Assembly: GCA_001897605.1 (NCBI GenBank)
Contig: MKTL01000024.1
Coordinates: 121,890-185,889 of the forward strand
Reading direction: 5' to 3'
DNA from: Clostridiales bacterium 38-18
Lineage (GTDB): Bacteria; Bacillota; Clostridia; Peptostreptococcales; Acidaminobacteraceae
DNA length: 64,000 nt
In this document: positions 1 to 8,241 of the stretch, in pieces
Layout: every line of letters starts with the position of its first letter
Numbering within the stretch: the stretch's first letter is position 1
The notes under the pieces: model-generated
What the model was told of the DNA's origin: nothing
The model's database searches: none
The model's input: only the letters and a program-made list of their open reading frames with translations
Made by a program: the position numbers and the translations under genes

Positions 1-286
1 TTTCTTTAGCGATTCTATAGATCACATGACCTACGCCATGGCCTATTAAACCTCTATCAATAGCGCCGTCAACTAATGGTTGCGCTTCTAAGCTTGAAAA
101 ACCCATACGAAGTAAAACTGAACGTTCAATTGCTGGTGAGGTATGTGACTTTGCTAAGTCAAGTAATGGATCTACAATTTGTTCTACTAACTCCCAAAAT
201 CTTTCCTTTAAAGCTTCATCAGAAAGCTGAGCGAGATGTTGATTTCTTTGTAAATAATCATCTTCTCTTTTTACAAAACCTTTCAT
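1..286 (-). CDS. oraS: D-ornithine 4,5-aminomutase small subunit (partial, runs off the left edge)
   Basis: Small subunit of the adenosylcobalamin- and PLP-dependent aminomutase that converts D-ornithine to 2,4-diaminopentanoate. Only the first 95 codons are in the window. The visible protein begins MKGFVKREDDYLQRN and contains IERSVLLRMGFSSLEA followed by a GHGVGHV stretch, which I recognise as OraS. The start at 286 is set by a perfect AGGAGG at 293-298. It follows ortB in the order ord-ortA-ortB-oraS seen in amino-acid-fermenting clostridia, so the large subunit oraE is expected just outside the window. The gap to ortB is about 50 bp and contains a CGTTTAAACG palindrome at 328-337. Confidence 0.9.
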   Translation of the reverse strand, partial: MKGFVKREDDYLQRNQHLAQLSDEALKERFWELVEQIVDPLLDLAKSHTSPAIERSVLLRMGFSSLEAQPLVDGAIDRGLIGHGVGHVIYRIAKE

Positions 287-338
287 TCTGATCCTCCTAT
301 TTTTTTATTCCGCATCTTTATTTAACTCGTTTAAACGA

Positions 339-1745
339 TTACTGTAATTCTTTAATCACTCTCTCAACATAAGCTTTGTCTTTTTTTGTTTCTAAACAAA
401 GATAGTTGATTTCATCCTCGCTTAACTCAGCAAATGATTTTCCTGCGATTGCATTTTTGATTAGTGACACTCTGAGCTTGTCCATATCCAAATCGATTGC
501 TTTAATTAGGTTTGGATGCCTTGGCAAGATAATGTTGACTCCTGGTTTTTGATCCACCGGATTACCAAAGTGAATATCGATACCATTGTCTCTTGCAAAG
601 GATAATTGTGGCTGAATATGCTTACCTGCACCTGTGTACTCAGTCTCTTGAACCACGATGATTTGATCCGCATTCATTTCTTGAGCTATACTAAAGGCTG
701 CTACTAAAGCTGTATTGCCTGCTGGTCCTTTTTCTAAGCCTTCGAGTTGTGCTAAAGCTTCTGTCATATAGAATACTTCGCCCTGAGTAACAGTGACGTA
801 TCTGTCCATATAACGCATCGGTCTAGCTGCAGATCTCGGTACATCTGATCGATCAGGTACAGTAGAAAATGGTACGCCAAATCCAGTATGACCTGTCGTG
901 AACGATTTTTTGTTAAATTGCTCATCACTTGCCATATGAAGTCCTGATAAATCAACGGAAGCACCTACAACCGTCGTATCTAAAGCACCTGCTTTAATCA
1001 AGCCTCTTGCCGTACCTGTAAGGTTACCGCCACCAGCATTTGTACAAACAACCACATCTGGATCTTTACCATATTTTTCTCTACATTGCATTGAAAGCTC
1101 ATAGCCTAAGGTTTCAACACCAGCGATACCAAACGGGGTATAAAGAGATGCATTGAAATAGCCTGTTTCTTCAAGTAGGAGTAAAAATTGATAAAAGAGC
1201 TCTGGTCCAACTGTTAGCTGTATGACCTCAGCGCCATAAGCTTCACATTTACGTGCTTTTTCTACGATTTCAGGTTGTCCAACCCCATTTGAATCAAATG
1301 TTTCTTGAACGATGATACATTTGAGACCATGCATAGCTGCTTGTGAAGCAACTGCTGAACCATAATTACCGCTTGTCGCTGCGATAACGCCTTTATAACC
1401 AAGTCGCTTCGCATGATAAACCGCATTTGCTGCTCTTCTTGCTTTGAAGCTCCCTGAAGGATTACTCGCTTCGTCTTTTATAAATATTCTCGCACCCTTG
1501 CCTTCTGGTGCTAATTTTCTTGCTAGAGCCGTTAAATTTCTAAGCTCTAAAAGTGGCGTGTTACCAACACCTGTTTTACCTTGAATTTCTTGCATTTCTT
1601 CAAGCGTATAACCGGTTTCACGCATCATTCTTTCATAATCAAAATGAATGCCATCTAGTTCAAAATCAGTATAGTCGATACCGATTGCTTGCTTCATAAT
1701 TTCATTTCTTCGGCTCATTACCGCTGAATATGAATTATCTTTCAT
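339..1745 (-). CDS. ortB: 2-amino-4-oxopentanoate thiolase, beta (PLP) subunit
   Basis: Catalytic PLP subunit of the CoA-dependent thiolase that splits 2-amino-4-oxopentanoate into acetyl-CoA and D-alanine, the last step of oxidative ornithine fermentation. The protein is a fold-type II PLP enzyme; the Schiff-base lysine is in NPSGSFKARRA near residue 102, and glycine-rich phosphate-binding segments such as TNAGGGNLTG follow. A start 15 bp further upstream is possible, but GGAGGTG at 1751-1757 sits correctly for the ATG at 1745, giving 468 residues. It overlaps the end of ortA by 11 bp, so the two subunits are probably translationally coupled. Confidence 0.93.
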   Translation of the reverse strand: MKDNSYSAVMSRRNEIMKQAIGIDYTDFELDGIHFDYERMMRETGYTLEEMQEIQGKTGVGNTPLLELRNLTALARKLAPEGKGARIFIKDEASNPSGSFKARRAANAVYHAKRLGYKGVIAATSGNYGSAVASQAAMHGLKCIIVQETFDSNGVGQPEIVEKARKCEAYGAEVIQLTVGPELFYQFLLLLEETGYFNASLYTPFGIAGVETLGYELSMQCREKYGKDPDVVVCTNAGGGNLTGTARGLIKAGALDTTVVGASVDLSGLHMASDEQFNKKSFTTGHTGFGVPFSTVPDRSDVPRSAARPMRYMDRYVTVTQGEVFYMTEALAQLEGLEKGPAGNTALVAAFSIAQEMNADQIIVVQETEYTGAGKHIQPQLSFARDNGIDIHFGNPVDQKPGVNIILPRHPNLIKAIDLDMDKLRVSLIKNAIAGKSFAELSEDEINYLCLETKKDKAYVERVIKELQ

Positions 1746-2046
1746 CTTGATCACCTCCAAAGAGAATATTTCTTAACTCTATTCCAATTTGAGTGATCTC
1801 TGGAACATAATTGCCAAAAGAATGCTTATAGGTTGGTTCAAGTTCAATAACAGTCCCTTTTTCTATACGGCCTGTAATGGTCTTAACTTCTATTTCATCC
1901 CCTATATTTGCATCTGTTTGACTAAACCCTTTAACCCACATTTCTAGAGGGACTTTTTTAGTATCCTCAGGCACTTGTGGTGCGCGCTCAGCTGGTGTTA
2001 ATATCGTTCTATGGATTCTAACCCAATCGCCTTTCTTAATTGTCAA
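1735..2046 (-). CDS. ortA: 2-amino-4-oxopentanoate thiolase, alpha subunit
   Basis: Small partner of OrtB in 2-amino-4-oxopentanoate thiolase. The sequence KKGDWVRIHRTILTPAERA and the later PLEMWVKGF segment are characteristic of OrtA, and the length (about 103 residues) is normal. No ATG lies at the front. GTG (2055), TTG (2052) and TTG (2046) are all in frame. The GAGGTG at 2053-2058 has normal spacing only to the TTG at 2046, so I choose that start; a non-ATG start is therefore likely. It lies 14 bp after ord and overlaps ortB. Confidence 0.9.
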   Translation of the reverse strand: MTIKKGDWVRIHRTILTPAERAPQVPEDTKKVPLEMWVKGFSQTDANIGDEIEVKTITGRIEKGTVIELEPTYKHSFGNYVPEITQIGIELRNILFGGDQDER

Positions 2047-2060
2047 TTCCAACACCTCTC

Positions 2061-3110
2061 TTATTTAACGAAACTTCTCATATCGCCCATGATTGCTCTA
2101 GGAACTGGTAAGTCTAACATTGTTTTTAAACCTGGTTCAGCATTGATAACTTGAGGAATCATGTTCACACACATTGCGATTGTACCCAAACCACCTTCAA
2201 CTTCAGGTTTAATGTTCATGTTAACTTCTGGTGAACCTTTTAATGTAATATAGTCACCAGTAAAAGTGCCTTCCATCTCTGGTTCGATTTGTTGTGGATG
2301 AATCATATTGATTTTCACTTCGCCATCAACAAAACCTTGACCTGTCATATTTACACCAGCGACGTTGCCAGCAGCAGCGAAACCGTGTGGTGATTTTCTA
2401 TCTACAGTTGTAACGATTGGTTTCATTTGTGTTTCAATTTTTTGAACATCCCAGCCAATTGCATCTGCGATCATATTGATTGACTCAGCAAAACCTACGT
2501 GACCAGCAAGTGAGCCATCTTCAACGCCTTTGTTGAACGCATCTACTGTAATACCAACGCCTTGCTCTTCCATAACTGCATGGCCAAATGGCGATAAGCT
2601 GTTCACGCGTTTTGCTTCAATTTCTGTTACGTCTGTCATACAGCCTGTTAATACAACCACTAATAAGTCCATAATTAAACCAGGGTTGATCCCAGTACCT
2701 AAAATTGTAACGCCATTTTCTTTTGCTATTTTATCGAGTTCAGCTGCAAGTTCAGGACTTTGTGCTTTAGGATAAGACATTTCCTCTGCAGTTGAAATTA
2801 CGTTGATTTTTTTCTCAAGAACGTGTTTTAATCTAGGAAAAGCTTTAGCAGTGAATGAATCCGTAGCTGTTAAGCAAATATCACAAGATTTTTCTGAAAT
2901 GACTTCATCGATGTTTTCATTAATAATGACTTCAGGTCTAGAGCCTCTTTCAACACCCAAAAGTTCGTATATACTTTTGCCAACTCTTTCAGGATTACGG
3001 TCACACACACCAACGATGTCTACACCTTTTTTAGTAAGAAGCATTTTTGCCATACCGCTTCCCATTGCACCAAAACCCCAAATTGCGACTTTAACATTTT
3101 CATTTCTCAT
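2061..3110 (-). CDS. ord: 2,4-diaminopentanoate dehydrogenase
   Basis: NAD(P)-dependent oxidative deaminase that turns 2,4-diaminopentanoate into 2-amino-4-oxopentanoate. The N-terminal Rossmann motif is VAIWGFGAMGSGMAK, followed by a dihydrodipicolinate-reductase-like fold. The ORF extends 14 codons further upstream, but GGAGGTGG lies just before the ATG at 3110, which starts MRNENVKVAIWGFG, giving 349 residues. This is the first gene of the ornithine operon; a sigma-54 promoter sits about 54-69 bp upstream. Ornithine racemase (orr), often nearby in other clostridia, is not in this window. Confidence 0.93.
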   Translation of the reverse strand: MRNENVKVAIWGFGAMGSGMAKMLLTKKGVDIVGVCDRNPERVGKSIYELLGVERGSRPEVIINENIDEVISEKSCDICLTATDSFTAKAFPRLKHVLEKKINVISTAEEMSYPKAQSPELAAELDKIAKENGVTILGTGINPGLIMDLLVVVLTGCMTDVTEIEAKRVNSLSPFGHAVMEEQGVGITVDAFNKGVEDGSLAGHVGFAESINMIADAIGWDVQKIETQMKPIVTTVDRKSPHGFAAAGNVAGVNMTGQGFVDGEVKINMIHPQQIEPEMEGTFTGDYITLKGSPEVNMNIKPEVEGGLGTIAMCVNMIPQVINAEPGLKTMLDLPVPRAIMGDMRSFVK

Positions 3111-3163
3111 GATTGCCACCTCCGTATTTTTCCCATCTTGATAGGGATCCAACCTAAATATAA

Positions 3164-3179
3164 AGCAATTCCTATGCCA
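3164..3179 (-). promoter_or_regulatory. sigma-54 (-24/-12) promoter of the ornithine operon
   Basis: On the minus strand the sequence reads TGGCATAGGAATTGCT. GG and GC are exactly 10 bases apart, as required for RpoN (consensus TGGCAC-N5-TTGC), with one mismatch at the last base of the -24 box. Transcription would start near 3153, leaving a 5' UTR of about 43 nt before ord. A sigma-54 enhancer-binding protein is encoded about 3.2 kb away at 6356-7756, which supports the call. Confidence 0.82.
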
Positions 3180-3185
3180 ACTTTT

Positions 3186-3219
3186 TTTAAACGTTCAAAT
3201 TAGTGTTGAAGCGTTTAAA
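3186..3219. repeat. Imperfect inverted repeat upstream of the ord -24 box
   Basis: TTTAAACGTTCAA (3186-3198) is mirrored by TTGAAGCGTTTAAA (3206-3219), with one extra base and a 7-nt spacer. It lies just upstream of the -24 element on the minus strand and could be an operator. The binding factor is unknown. Confidence 0.5.
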
Positions 3220-3306
3220 TTACTCAGTAGTAGCAAAATTAAGTGTGAATTCACTCTGTTACTATTTTGTAAATTTTCTGAATAATCCAATTGTTAAGCC
3301 GAAATA

Positions 3307-3371
3307 GCAAATATTTTTGCATTTATTGAGCAAAATATTTTGCTATATATGTAATGTGCAAAATATTTTGC
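3307..3371. promoter_or_regulatory. Cluster of three GCAAAATATTTTGC palindromes (candidate enhancer site)
   Basis: Perfect 14-bp palindromes GCAAAATATTTTGC lie at 3330-3343 and 3358-3371, and an imperfect copy (gcaaatatttttgc) at 3307-3320. Centre spacings are 23 and 28 bp. They lie 135-200 bp upstream of the ord -24/-12 promoter, the usual distance for upstream activating sequences of sigma-54 activators. They could also affect the divergent EamA gene. Assignment to the activator at 6356-7756 is inference. The whole 3111-3448 gap is accounted for by these regulatory elements. Confidence 0.65.
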
Positions 3372-3448
3372 ATGATTTGCTTTAAAATTATGAATACGTG
3401 TTCTTTTCAAAATGATATAATTGAAGCACTAAAGTTTAGGAGGCTTAT

Positions 3449-4378
3449 ATGAAGCAATCGTCACCCTATAAAATCTATTTTCTGATGTTTCTAGCCACCT
3501 TCTTTTGGGCAGGCGCTTTTATTGCTGCCAAACTAGGCGTTTATGATTTGAGTCCAGTTTTGCTTACCTTTCTTAGAATGGGACTTGCGGCGGTTATACT
3601 CTTCCCAATATTAGTTTTCAAACAGAAGCAAACCTGGCAGTTAGAATTATCTGAGCTGAAATATGTTCTTGCAACTGCAATTGTAGGCATGATCGGCTAT
3701 CATTTGTTTTTTTTCACAGCTCTAAAATACACCACTGCTTCAAACGCCTCCATGATTAATGCGACCAATCCATTAATTACTGCACTCTTAGCAACTTATT
3801 TTGCAGGTGAAAGACTCTCAATTAAAAAAATCATGTTACTCCTTATGGCCCTCACTGGTGTTTTATACATCATTACCAAGGGCAATCTGATTTCCATATT
3901 AGAGCTAGACTTTAATAAAGGTGACTTTATCATGCTATGTGGTACTTTCTTATGGGCGGTCTATGGTATTTTAGTAAAAAAAATAGTCCCAATGATGGGA
4001 CCCTTAAAATTAACAACCTATTCATTTTTGTTTTGTGCTGTACTCCTGTTACCTTTTGCGACATATGATTTCATAAAAACACAAGCGTATTTGGTTGGTG
4101 GCTCACCGTATTTAGCAGTCGTCTATATGGCTATTTTTCCAACGGTTATTGGCTATTCGATCCAACAGCTAGCCATTCAAGAAATCGGGCCGTCAAAGGC
4201 TTCTTTATTTATCAATTGCGTACCTATACTCTCTACACTTTTAGCGGTTTTGTTTTTAGGTGAAGCCATTTACAGCTACCACTTCATTGGCGCAGCACTC
4301 ATTATAGCTGCAGTCATATTATACAATATCGGCTCCGACTCTAGAAGGCCGATTAAGGATGGAGAAGTCCCTCGGTAA
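3449..4378 (+). CDS. EamA/DMT-family membrane transporter
   Basis: A 309-residue inner-membrane protein with about ten hydrophobic helices in two five-helix halves, the architecture of the drug/metabolite (EamA) superfamily. The first half opens with FLATFFWAGAFIAAKLG and the second with MLCGTFLWAVYGILVKK, the repeated family signature. The start is fixed by AGGAGG at 3439-3444; TATAAT at 3416-3421 may be its -10. It is divergent from the ornithine operon, so it could export or import an amino acid or amine, but the substrate cannot be read from sequence. Its 3' end overlaps the convergent EAL-GGDEF gene by 26 bp. Confidence 0.85.
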   Translation: MKQSSPYKIYFLMFLATFFWAGAFIAAKLGVYDLSPVLLTFLRMGLAAVILFPILVFKQKQTWQLELSELKYVLATAIVGMIGYHLFFFTALKYTTASNASMINATNPLITALLATYFAGERLSIKKIMLLLMALTGVLYIITKGNLISILELDFNKGDFIMLCGTFLWAVYGILVKKIVPMMGPLKLTTYSFLFCAVLLLPFATYDFIKTQAYLVGGSPYLAVVYMAIFPTVIGYSIQQLAIQEIGPSKASLFINCVPILSTLLAVLFLGEAIYSYHFIGAALIIAAVILYNIGSDSRRPIKDGEVPR

Positions 4379-6218
4379 TCCTTGTATAATCATTTGTCAA
4401 AGGACGAATGTCCTCTTTAAATGCGTCTTTTAATCGTTTACTTTTAGTGAAAAATTCTGTTGTTTGTTCTAGCAAGGCATAGCTTCCGCCTTGCTTTTTT
4501 GCTGATTTTTTTAAACCCGCTAAAACTTCACTTAGCTCCTCAGAATGCGCAAAAGAGTTTAAATTGCCATAAAGTCCTGCAAGGGCGATTGAAGTGAGCG
4601 AAAGATCTCTTACTATTCCAAACCGGTCCTCTGCCTTTATACTGCCCTTTTTGTAATGCTCTTGAGTGAAAAATCTAGATTTATCCCTTTCAAATTGCTC
4701 TATTATTGCCATCACCAGTGAGTAGTATTCGCTGACCTCTCCTTCAACGACAATTACAAAATCGTCACCACCAACATGGCCAATAAAGCTCGTATGAGGA
4801 AATTTTCTTTTTACAGTTTCATTCATCATATCTGCTAAATATTTAATCATTAGGTCCCCTTTTTCAAATCCATATACATCATTATAGACTTTAAAGTCAT
4901 TGATATCGACGTATATAATGCAAGACCCGCTATTATAAGTAACCGCATCTGACATGACCCTTGTGATCACAGGATTGCCTGGTAATCCAGTCAAAGGATT
5001 GCGCTCTTTGGCATTATTCTTTTCGTACATTAGGGTATATTCAAAGATTTTCTTCATCGATACCGTTCCAAAATACTTACCACTCTTAGTGACAATTAAA
5101 TCGTCAAAAAGTTGCTCATCTGGTCGTTCCATTGCACTTTTAGCAACGACATTAATAGGTAAAAAGTAATCAACAATTAAGGGTGAAGCATTCATAATTC
5201 TTGATATAGGTTTGTTAGAAAAAAGTGAATAGCCATATTTACCAGACATGCTTGCATCTATATTATGCTTCATAACTATCCCCACCGGTCTTTGATTTTC
5301 ACAGATACAAGCGCTGCGCGCCTCTGTCTTATCAAGCTGGTTTTTTACTGAGATGCATGGGGTCATCGATTCGTATATGGGACTTTCATTAGTGTTAATT
5401 AGATTTGAAATGTAATGATATTCATGTGAATATTCGTTTAGATTCTTAGAAATCTTATTATAATCCCTAATCCGAGTTAAAACCTCGTCCTCTATTTGTT
5501 CAAACTGTTGTGATGGCTTTTTTAAATAGTAGCCCTGTCCAGCATGCACACCAAGTAAAATAAGGGTTTTCAGTTCCTCCTTGGTCTCGATGCCCTCAGC
5601 AATAATTTTAATGTTGGTTGTTAAAGAGGTATCAACAAAAGCCTTAATAAGCGATTGTTTAAAAGCATCCTTATCAATCCCTCTTATCAAATCCATATCA
5701 ATTTTAATAAAATTCGGTCTAATCTCATTGATGGTCTTAAGTCCTGAGTAACCAGCTCCAACGTCATCAATTGCTACCTGATAGCCCTGTCTACGATAAT
5801 TATTTAAAACGGCAAGAAAAGCATCATAATCAAATATTGCGGTTCTTTCAGTTATTTCGAATACGATACGACTTTCTTCGCCTCCAATCTCTTCAAGGTA
5901 TTCTTTCGTTAAACCTGTTCTATAATCAGGTGATTTTATTACTTCAGGATCTACATTTACAAACAAGAGTCTATCTATTTCTAGCTCTCTTATTCCTTCT
6001 AGTGCTTTCTTTCTGAACAACATTTCAAGGTCCCATATTCTCCCTTTTTCATGTGCATGCTCAATCAGCTTTAATGGTGAATAAAACTCAGTCCTTTCCG
6101 GCCCTCTAGAAAGCGCTTCATATCCTATGATTTCACCCGTTCTTAAGTTGACAATTGGTTGATAAAAGCTAAGCACTCTTTCATTGGCGATTATATCATT
6201 AAATAATAAATCTTCCAT
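4353..6218 (-). CDS. EAL-CBS-GGDEF c-di-GMP signalling protein
   Basis: A 621-residue cytoplasmic protein with no visible membrane segment. The N-terminal EAL phosphodiesterase domain (about 10-250) keeps YEALSRG, FVNVDP, EITE, AIDDVGAGYSG, IKID and AEGIET, i.e. the metal- and substrate-binding residues, so it is probably active. A middle region (about 285-395) resembles a CBS pair. The C-terminal GGDEF domain (about 405-580) has DINDFKVYNDVYG and GGDDF, also compatible with activity. Such EAL-CBS-GGDEF proteins can degrade and/or make cyclic di-GMP; net direction is not predictable. AAGGAG precedes the ATG. It lies between the EamA gene and the sigma-54 activator, in its own transcription unit. 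Confidence 0.88.
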   Translation of the reverse strand: MEDLLFNDIIANERVLSFYQPIVNLRTGEIIGYEALSRGPERTEFYSPLKLIEHAHEKGRIWDLEMLFRKKALEGIRELEIDRLLFVNVDPEVIKSPDYRTGLTKEYLEEIGGEESRIVFEITERTAIFDYDAFLAVLNNYRRQGYQVAIDDVGAGYSGLKTINEIRPNFIKIDMDLIRGIDKDAFKQSLIKAFVDTSLTTNIKIIAEGIETKEELKTLILLGVHAGQGYYLKKPSQQFEQIEDEVLTRIRDYNKISKNLNEYSHEYHYISNLINTNESPIYESMTPCISVKNQLDKTEARSACICENQRPVGIVMKHNIDASMSGKYGYSLFSNKPISRIMNASPLIVDYFLPINVVAKSAMERPDEQLFDDLIVTKSGKYFGTVSMKKIFEYTLMYEKNNAKERNPLTGLPGNPVITRVMSDAVTYNSGSCIIYVDINDFKVYNDVYGFEKGDLMIKYLADMMNETVKRKFPHTSFIGHVGGDDFVIVVEGEVSEYYSLVMAIIEQFERDKSRFFTQEHYKKGSIKAEDRFGIVRDLSLTSIALAGLYGNLNSFAHSEELSEVLAGLKKSAKKQGGSYALLEQTTEFFTKSKRLKDAFKEDIRPLTNDYTRITEGLLHP

Positions 6219-6312
6219 ACTTTACACACTCCTTAACATACTAAAAATATCATAGTAACGTTAATAGGATGTAAAGCAACCATTATTACTCTGTAAAACC
6301 TTGTTTATTTAA

Positions 6313-6346
6313 AATAAAAAAGTAGGCTTATTTTTAAGCCCACTTA
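6313..6346 (-). terminator. Rho-independent terminator of the sigma-54 activator gene
   Basis: On the minus strand AGTGGGCTTA and TAAGCCTACT form a 10-bp stem around an AAAA loop, followed by TTTTTTA. It starts about 10 bp after the stop of the activator gene. Confidence 0.85.
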
Positions 6347-6355
6347 AGTATTTCT

Positions 6356-7756
6356 TTACACGATATCAAACTGTTTAATTTTATATTGCAAATTTTGCCT
6401 AGATAAGTTCAGCTGCTTTGCAGCCTTAGAAACATTATGATTACATTTGTCCAGGGTAGTGATAATAATCTCTTTTTCAATAAGTCTCAAATGCGCATTC
6501 AAGTCAGAGACAATGACTCCAGCATCTGGAATGTAATGACTTTTTTTCAGTAGCACTTCTGCCACATGAGATGGCATATGCTCTTTTCCAATAACGTGCT
6601 CATCAGAGATTAAATTCATAGCGGATTCAATAAAGTTTTTTAATTCTCTAATATTACCCGCCCAGTTATAGCGTTTAAACGCCTCTAATAATTCAGATGA
6701 TACCATCCAAACATCCTTACCAAGCTGTTCATTGTACTCGCGAATGAAGTAATCCACCAAAAGCGGGATATCCTCCACTCTCTCATTTAAGCTTGGAATT
6801 CTTATGTTGATAACATTCAATCGATAATATAAATCCTTGCGAAACTGTCCATCAGTAATTAAAAGCTCTGGCTCCTCATTGGTTGCTGCTATGATGCGAA
6901 CATCAATCGGAACATCCTTTGTGCCACCAACCCGTCTCACATAGTTTTCCTGTAGAACCCTTAATATTTTAGCCTGCAAAGCCAAACTCATGCTATTAAC
7001 TTCATCCAAAAACAAGGTACCACCATCTGCCTGTTCGAATAACCCTGGTCGATCCGTTGCACCTGTAAATGAGCCTTTTGCCGTACCAAATAATAAGCCT
7101 TCTAATAGGGTTTCAGGGATCGCAGCACAGTTTTGAGCAATGAATGGCTTAGATTTACGCTCGCTCGCATAATGAATGCTTTGTGCAAACAGCTCTTTAC
7201 CCGTTCCAGTATCACCATAAATTAACACACTTGAATTCGATTTTGATGCTCTTCTAGCAATTTTAATAGCTTCAAGGTAACGATCTGTTTTACCAATTAA
7301 CTGTTCAAAGTGATATTGCCTAATACCAGCTTCCTTTTTAACTGGTTTCAAAAGCTTCTGCTGTAGCTCAATGATCTGCTCAGACATATGATTAACCGTT
7401 GTAAAGTTTTTAGCGATCTCTATCGCACCGATAAGCTCTTCCCCATCAAAAATAGGATAAGTTGAATTTACCGTTTTAATGTTTTTACCCCTAAAATTCA
7501 AATAGCTTTGTTCTCTGTCAATGATGGGCACACCAGAAGAGAGAACAGTCAACAATGTACTGTTCTCTTTTGTCCAGTCAGGGAAAATATCCAGTAGATG
7601 CTTACCAACCACCTGTTGATGACTCAACCCTTCAATTTCCTCTATCGCCTTATTGTAAAGTATCGTTCGACCTTTTTTGTCGACGATATGAACGCCTTCT
7701 TCTATAGAATCTAGGATTTTACGACTCGCTAGATGAAGTACTCTATCAACTGACAT
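6356..7756 (-). CDS. Sigma-54-dependent transcriptional activator (PAS-AAA+-Fis; RocR-like)
   Basis: A 466-residue enhancer-binding protein. An N-terminal PAS domain (about 10-120) would sense a ligand. The AAA+ domain (about 150-390) has Walker A GDTGTGKE (181-188), GSFTGA (228-233, a variant of the GAFTGA loop that contacts sigma-54) and Walker B TLFLDEV (247-253). A Fis-type helix-turn-helix ends the protein (NVSKAAKQLNLSRQNLQYKI). Layout resembles RocR, which activates arginine/ornithine catabolism in Bacillus. The ornithine operon 3.2 kb away has a sigma-54 promoter and palindromes, so this is its likely activator (inference). GGAGGC precedes the ATG. rpoN is not in the window. Confidence 0.9.
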   Translation of the reverse strand: MSVDRVLHLASRKILDSIEEGVHIVDKKGRTILYNKAIEEIEGLSHQQVVGKHLLDIFPDWTKENSTLLTVLSSGVPIIDREQSYLNFRGKNIKTVNSTYPIFDGEELIGAIEIAKNFTTVNHMSEQIIELQQKLLKPVKKEAGIRQYHFEQLIGKTDRYLEAIKIARRASKSNSSVLIYGDTGTGKELFAQSIHYASERKSKPFIAQNCAAIPETLLEGLLFGTAKGSFTGATDRPGLFEQADGGTLFLDEVNSMSLALQAKILRVLQENYVRRVGGTKDVPIDVRIIAATNEEPELLITDGQFRKDLYYRLNVINIRIPSLNERVEDIPLLVDYFIREYNEQLGKDVWMVSSELLEAFKRYNWAGNIRELKNFIESAMNLISDEHVIGKEHMPSHVAEVLLKKSHYIPDAGVIVSDLNAHLRLIEKEIIITTLDKCNHNVSKAAKQLNLSRQNLQYKIKQFDIV

Positions 7757-7772
7757 AACGCCTCCACATTAA

Positions 7773-8210
7773 TTAGCTTAATGGTACCAAGCCTTCATGT
7801 TCAGATTGTAAAACCTTTAAAATTTTAGCAGTATATTTATCGTTCTTTAAAAATCGCTTGTCATTGAGTTTAATCACCAAATAAGTCAAGGCCATGACGA
7901 TTACGCCAAAGACAGCGGTCATGATTTCGTTTGTCTTAAAGAGACCTTGCCCAACAAACAACCCTACAAATAGACCAAATAGCGGTATCACATACATAAT
8001 AAATGCCGCACTAAGGACACCACCAGTCTCCATAGACACTTCTACCAAGTCGCCTTCCTTTGCACTTACCGCATTTTTGGCAATTAGCATGATGTCCTTT
8101 TGATCATCGCCTAACTGACAAGCACCGCAATTGCCGCACGCCGTATGTCTGACGAGTTTCACCCTTGAGTATTCACCCATTTGATTGATTACGATACCAG
8201 CTCTATCCAT
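7773..8210 (-). CDS. rseC: SoxR-reducing system RseC-family protein
   Basis: A 145-residue membrane protein. An N-terminal domain carries a cysteine cluster (CGNCGACQLG, near residues 25-34); two hydrophobic helices follow (about 68-88 and 93-113), as in RseC/RsxC-associated proteins. RseC in other bacteria acts with the Rnf/Rsx electron-transport complex; no rnf genes are visible here, so the partner is unknown. The gene lies between aspS and the sigma-54 activator, 16 bp from the latter. AGAGGTG precedes the start. Confidence 0.8.
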   Translation of the reverse strand: MDRAGIVINQMGEYSRVKLVRHTACGNCGACQLGDDQKDIMLIAKNAVSAKEGDLVEVSMETGGVLSAAFIMYVIPLFGLFVGLFVGQGLFKTNEIMTAVFGVIVMALTYLVIKLNDKRFLKNDKYTAKILKVLQSEHEGLVPLS

Positions 8211-8241
8211 TTCATCACCTCTTGTTTTTCAATAACGCCGA

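Noticed and set aside
2803..3141. 112-residue plus-strand ORF opposite ord
   Set aside because: Shadow of the ord coding frame; no ribosome site and no recognisable family.
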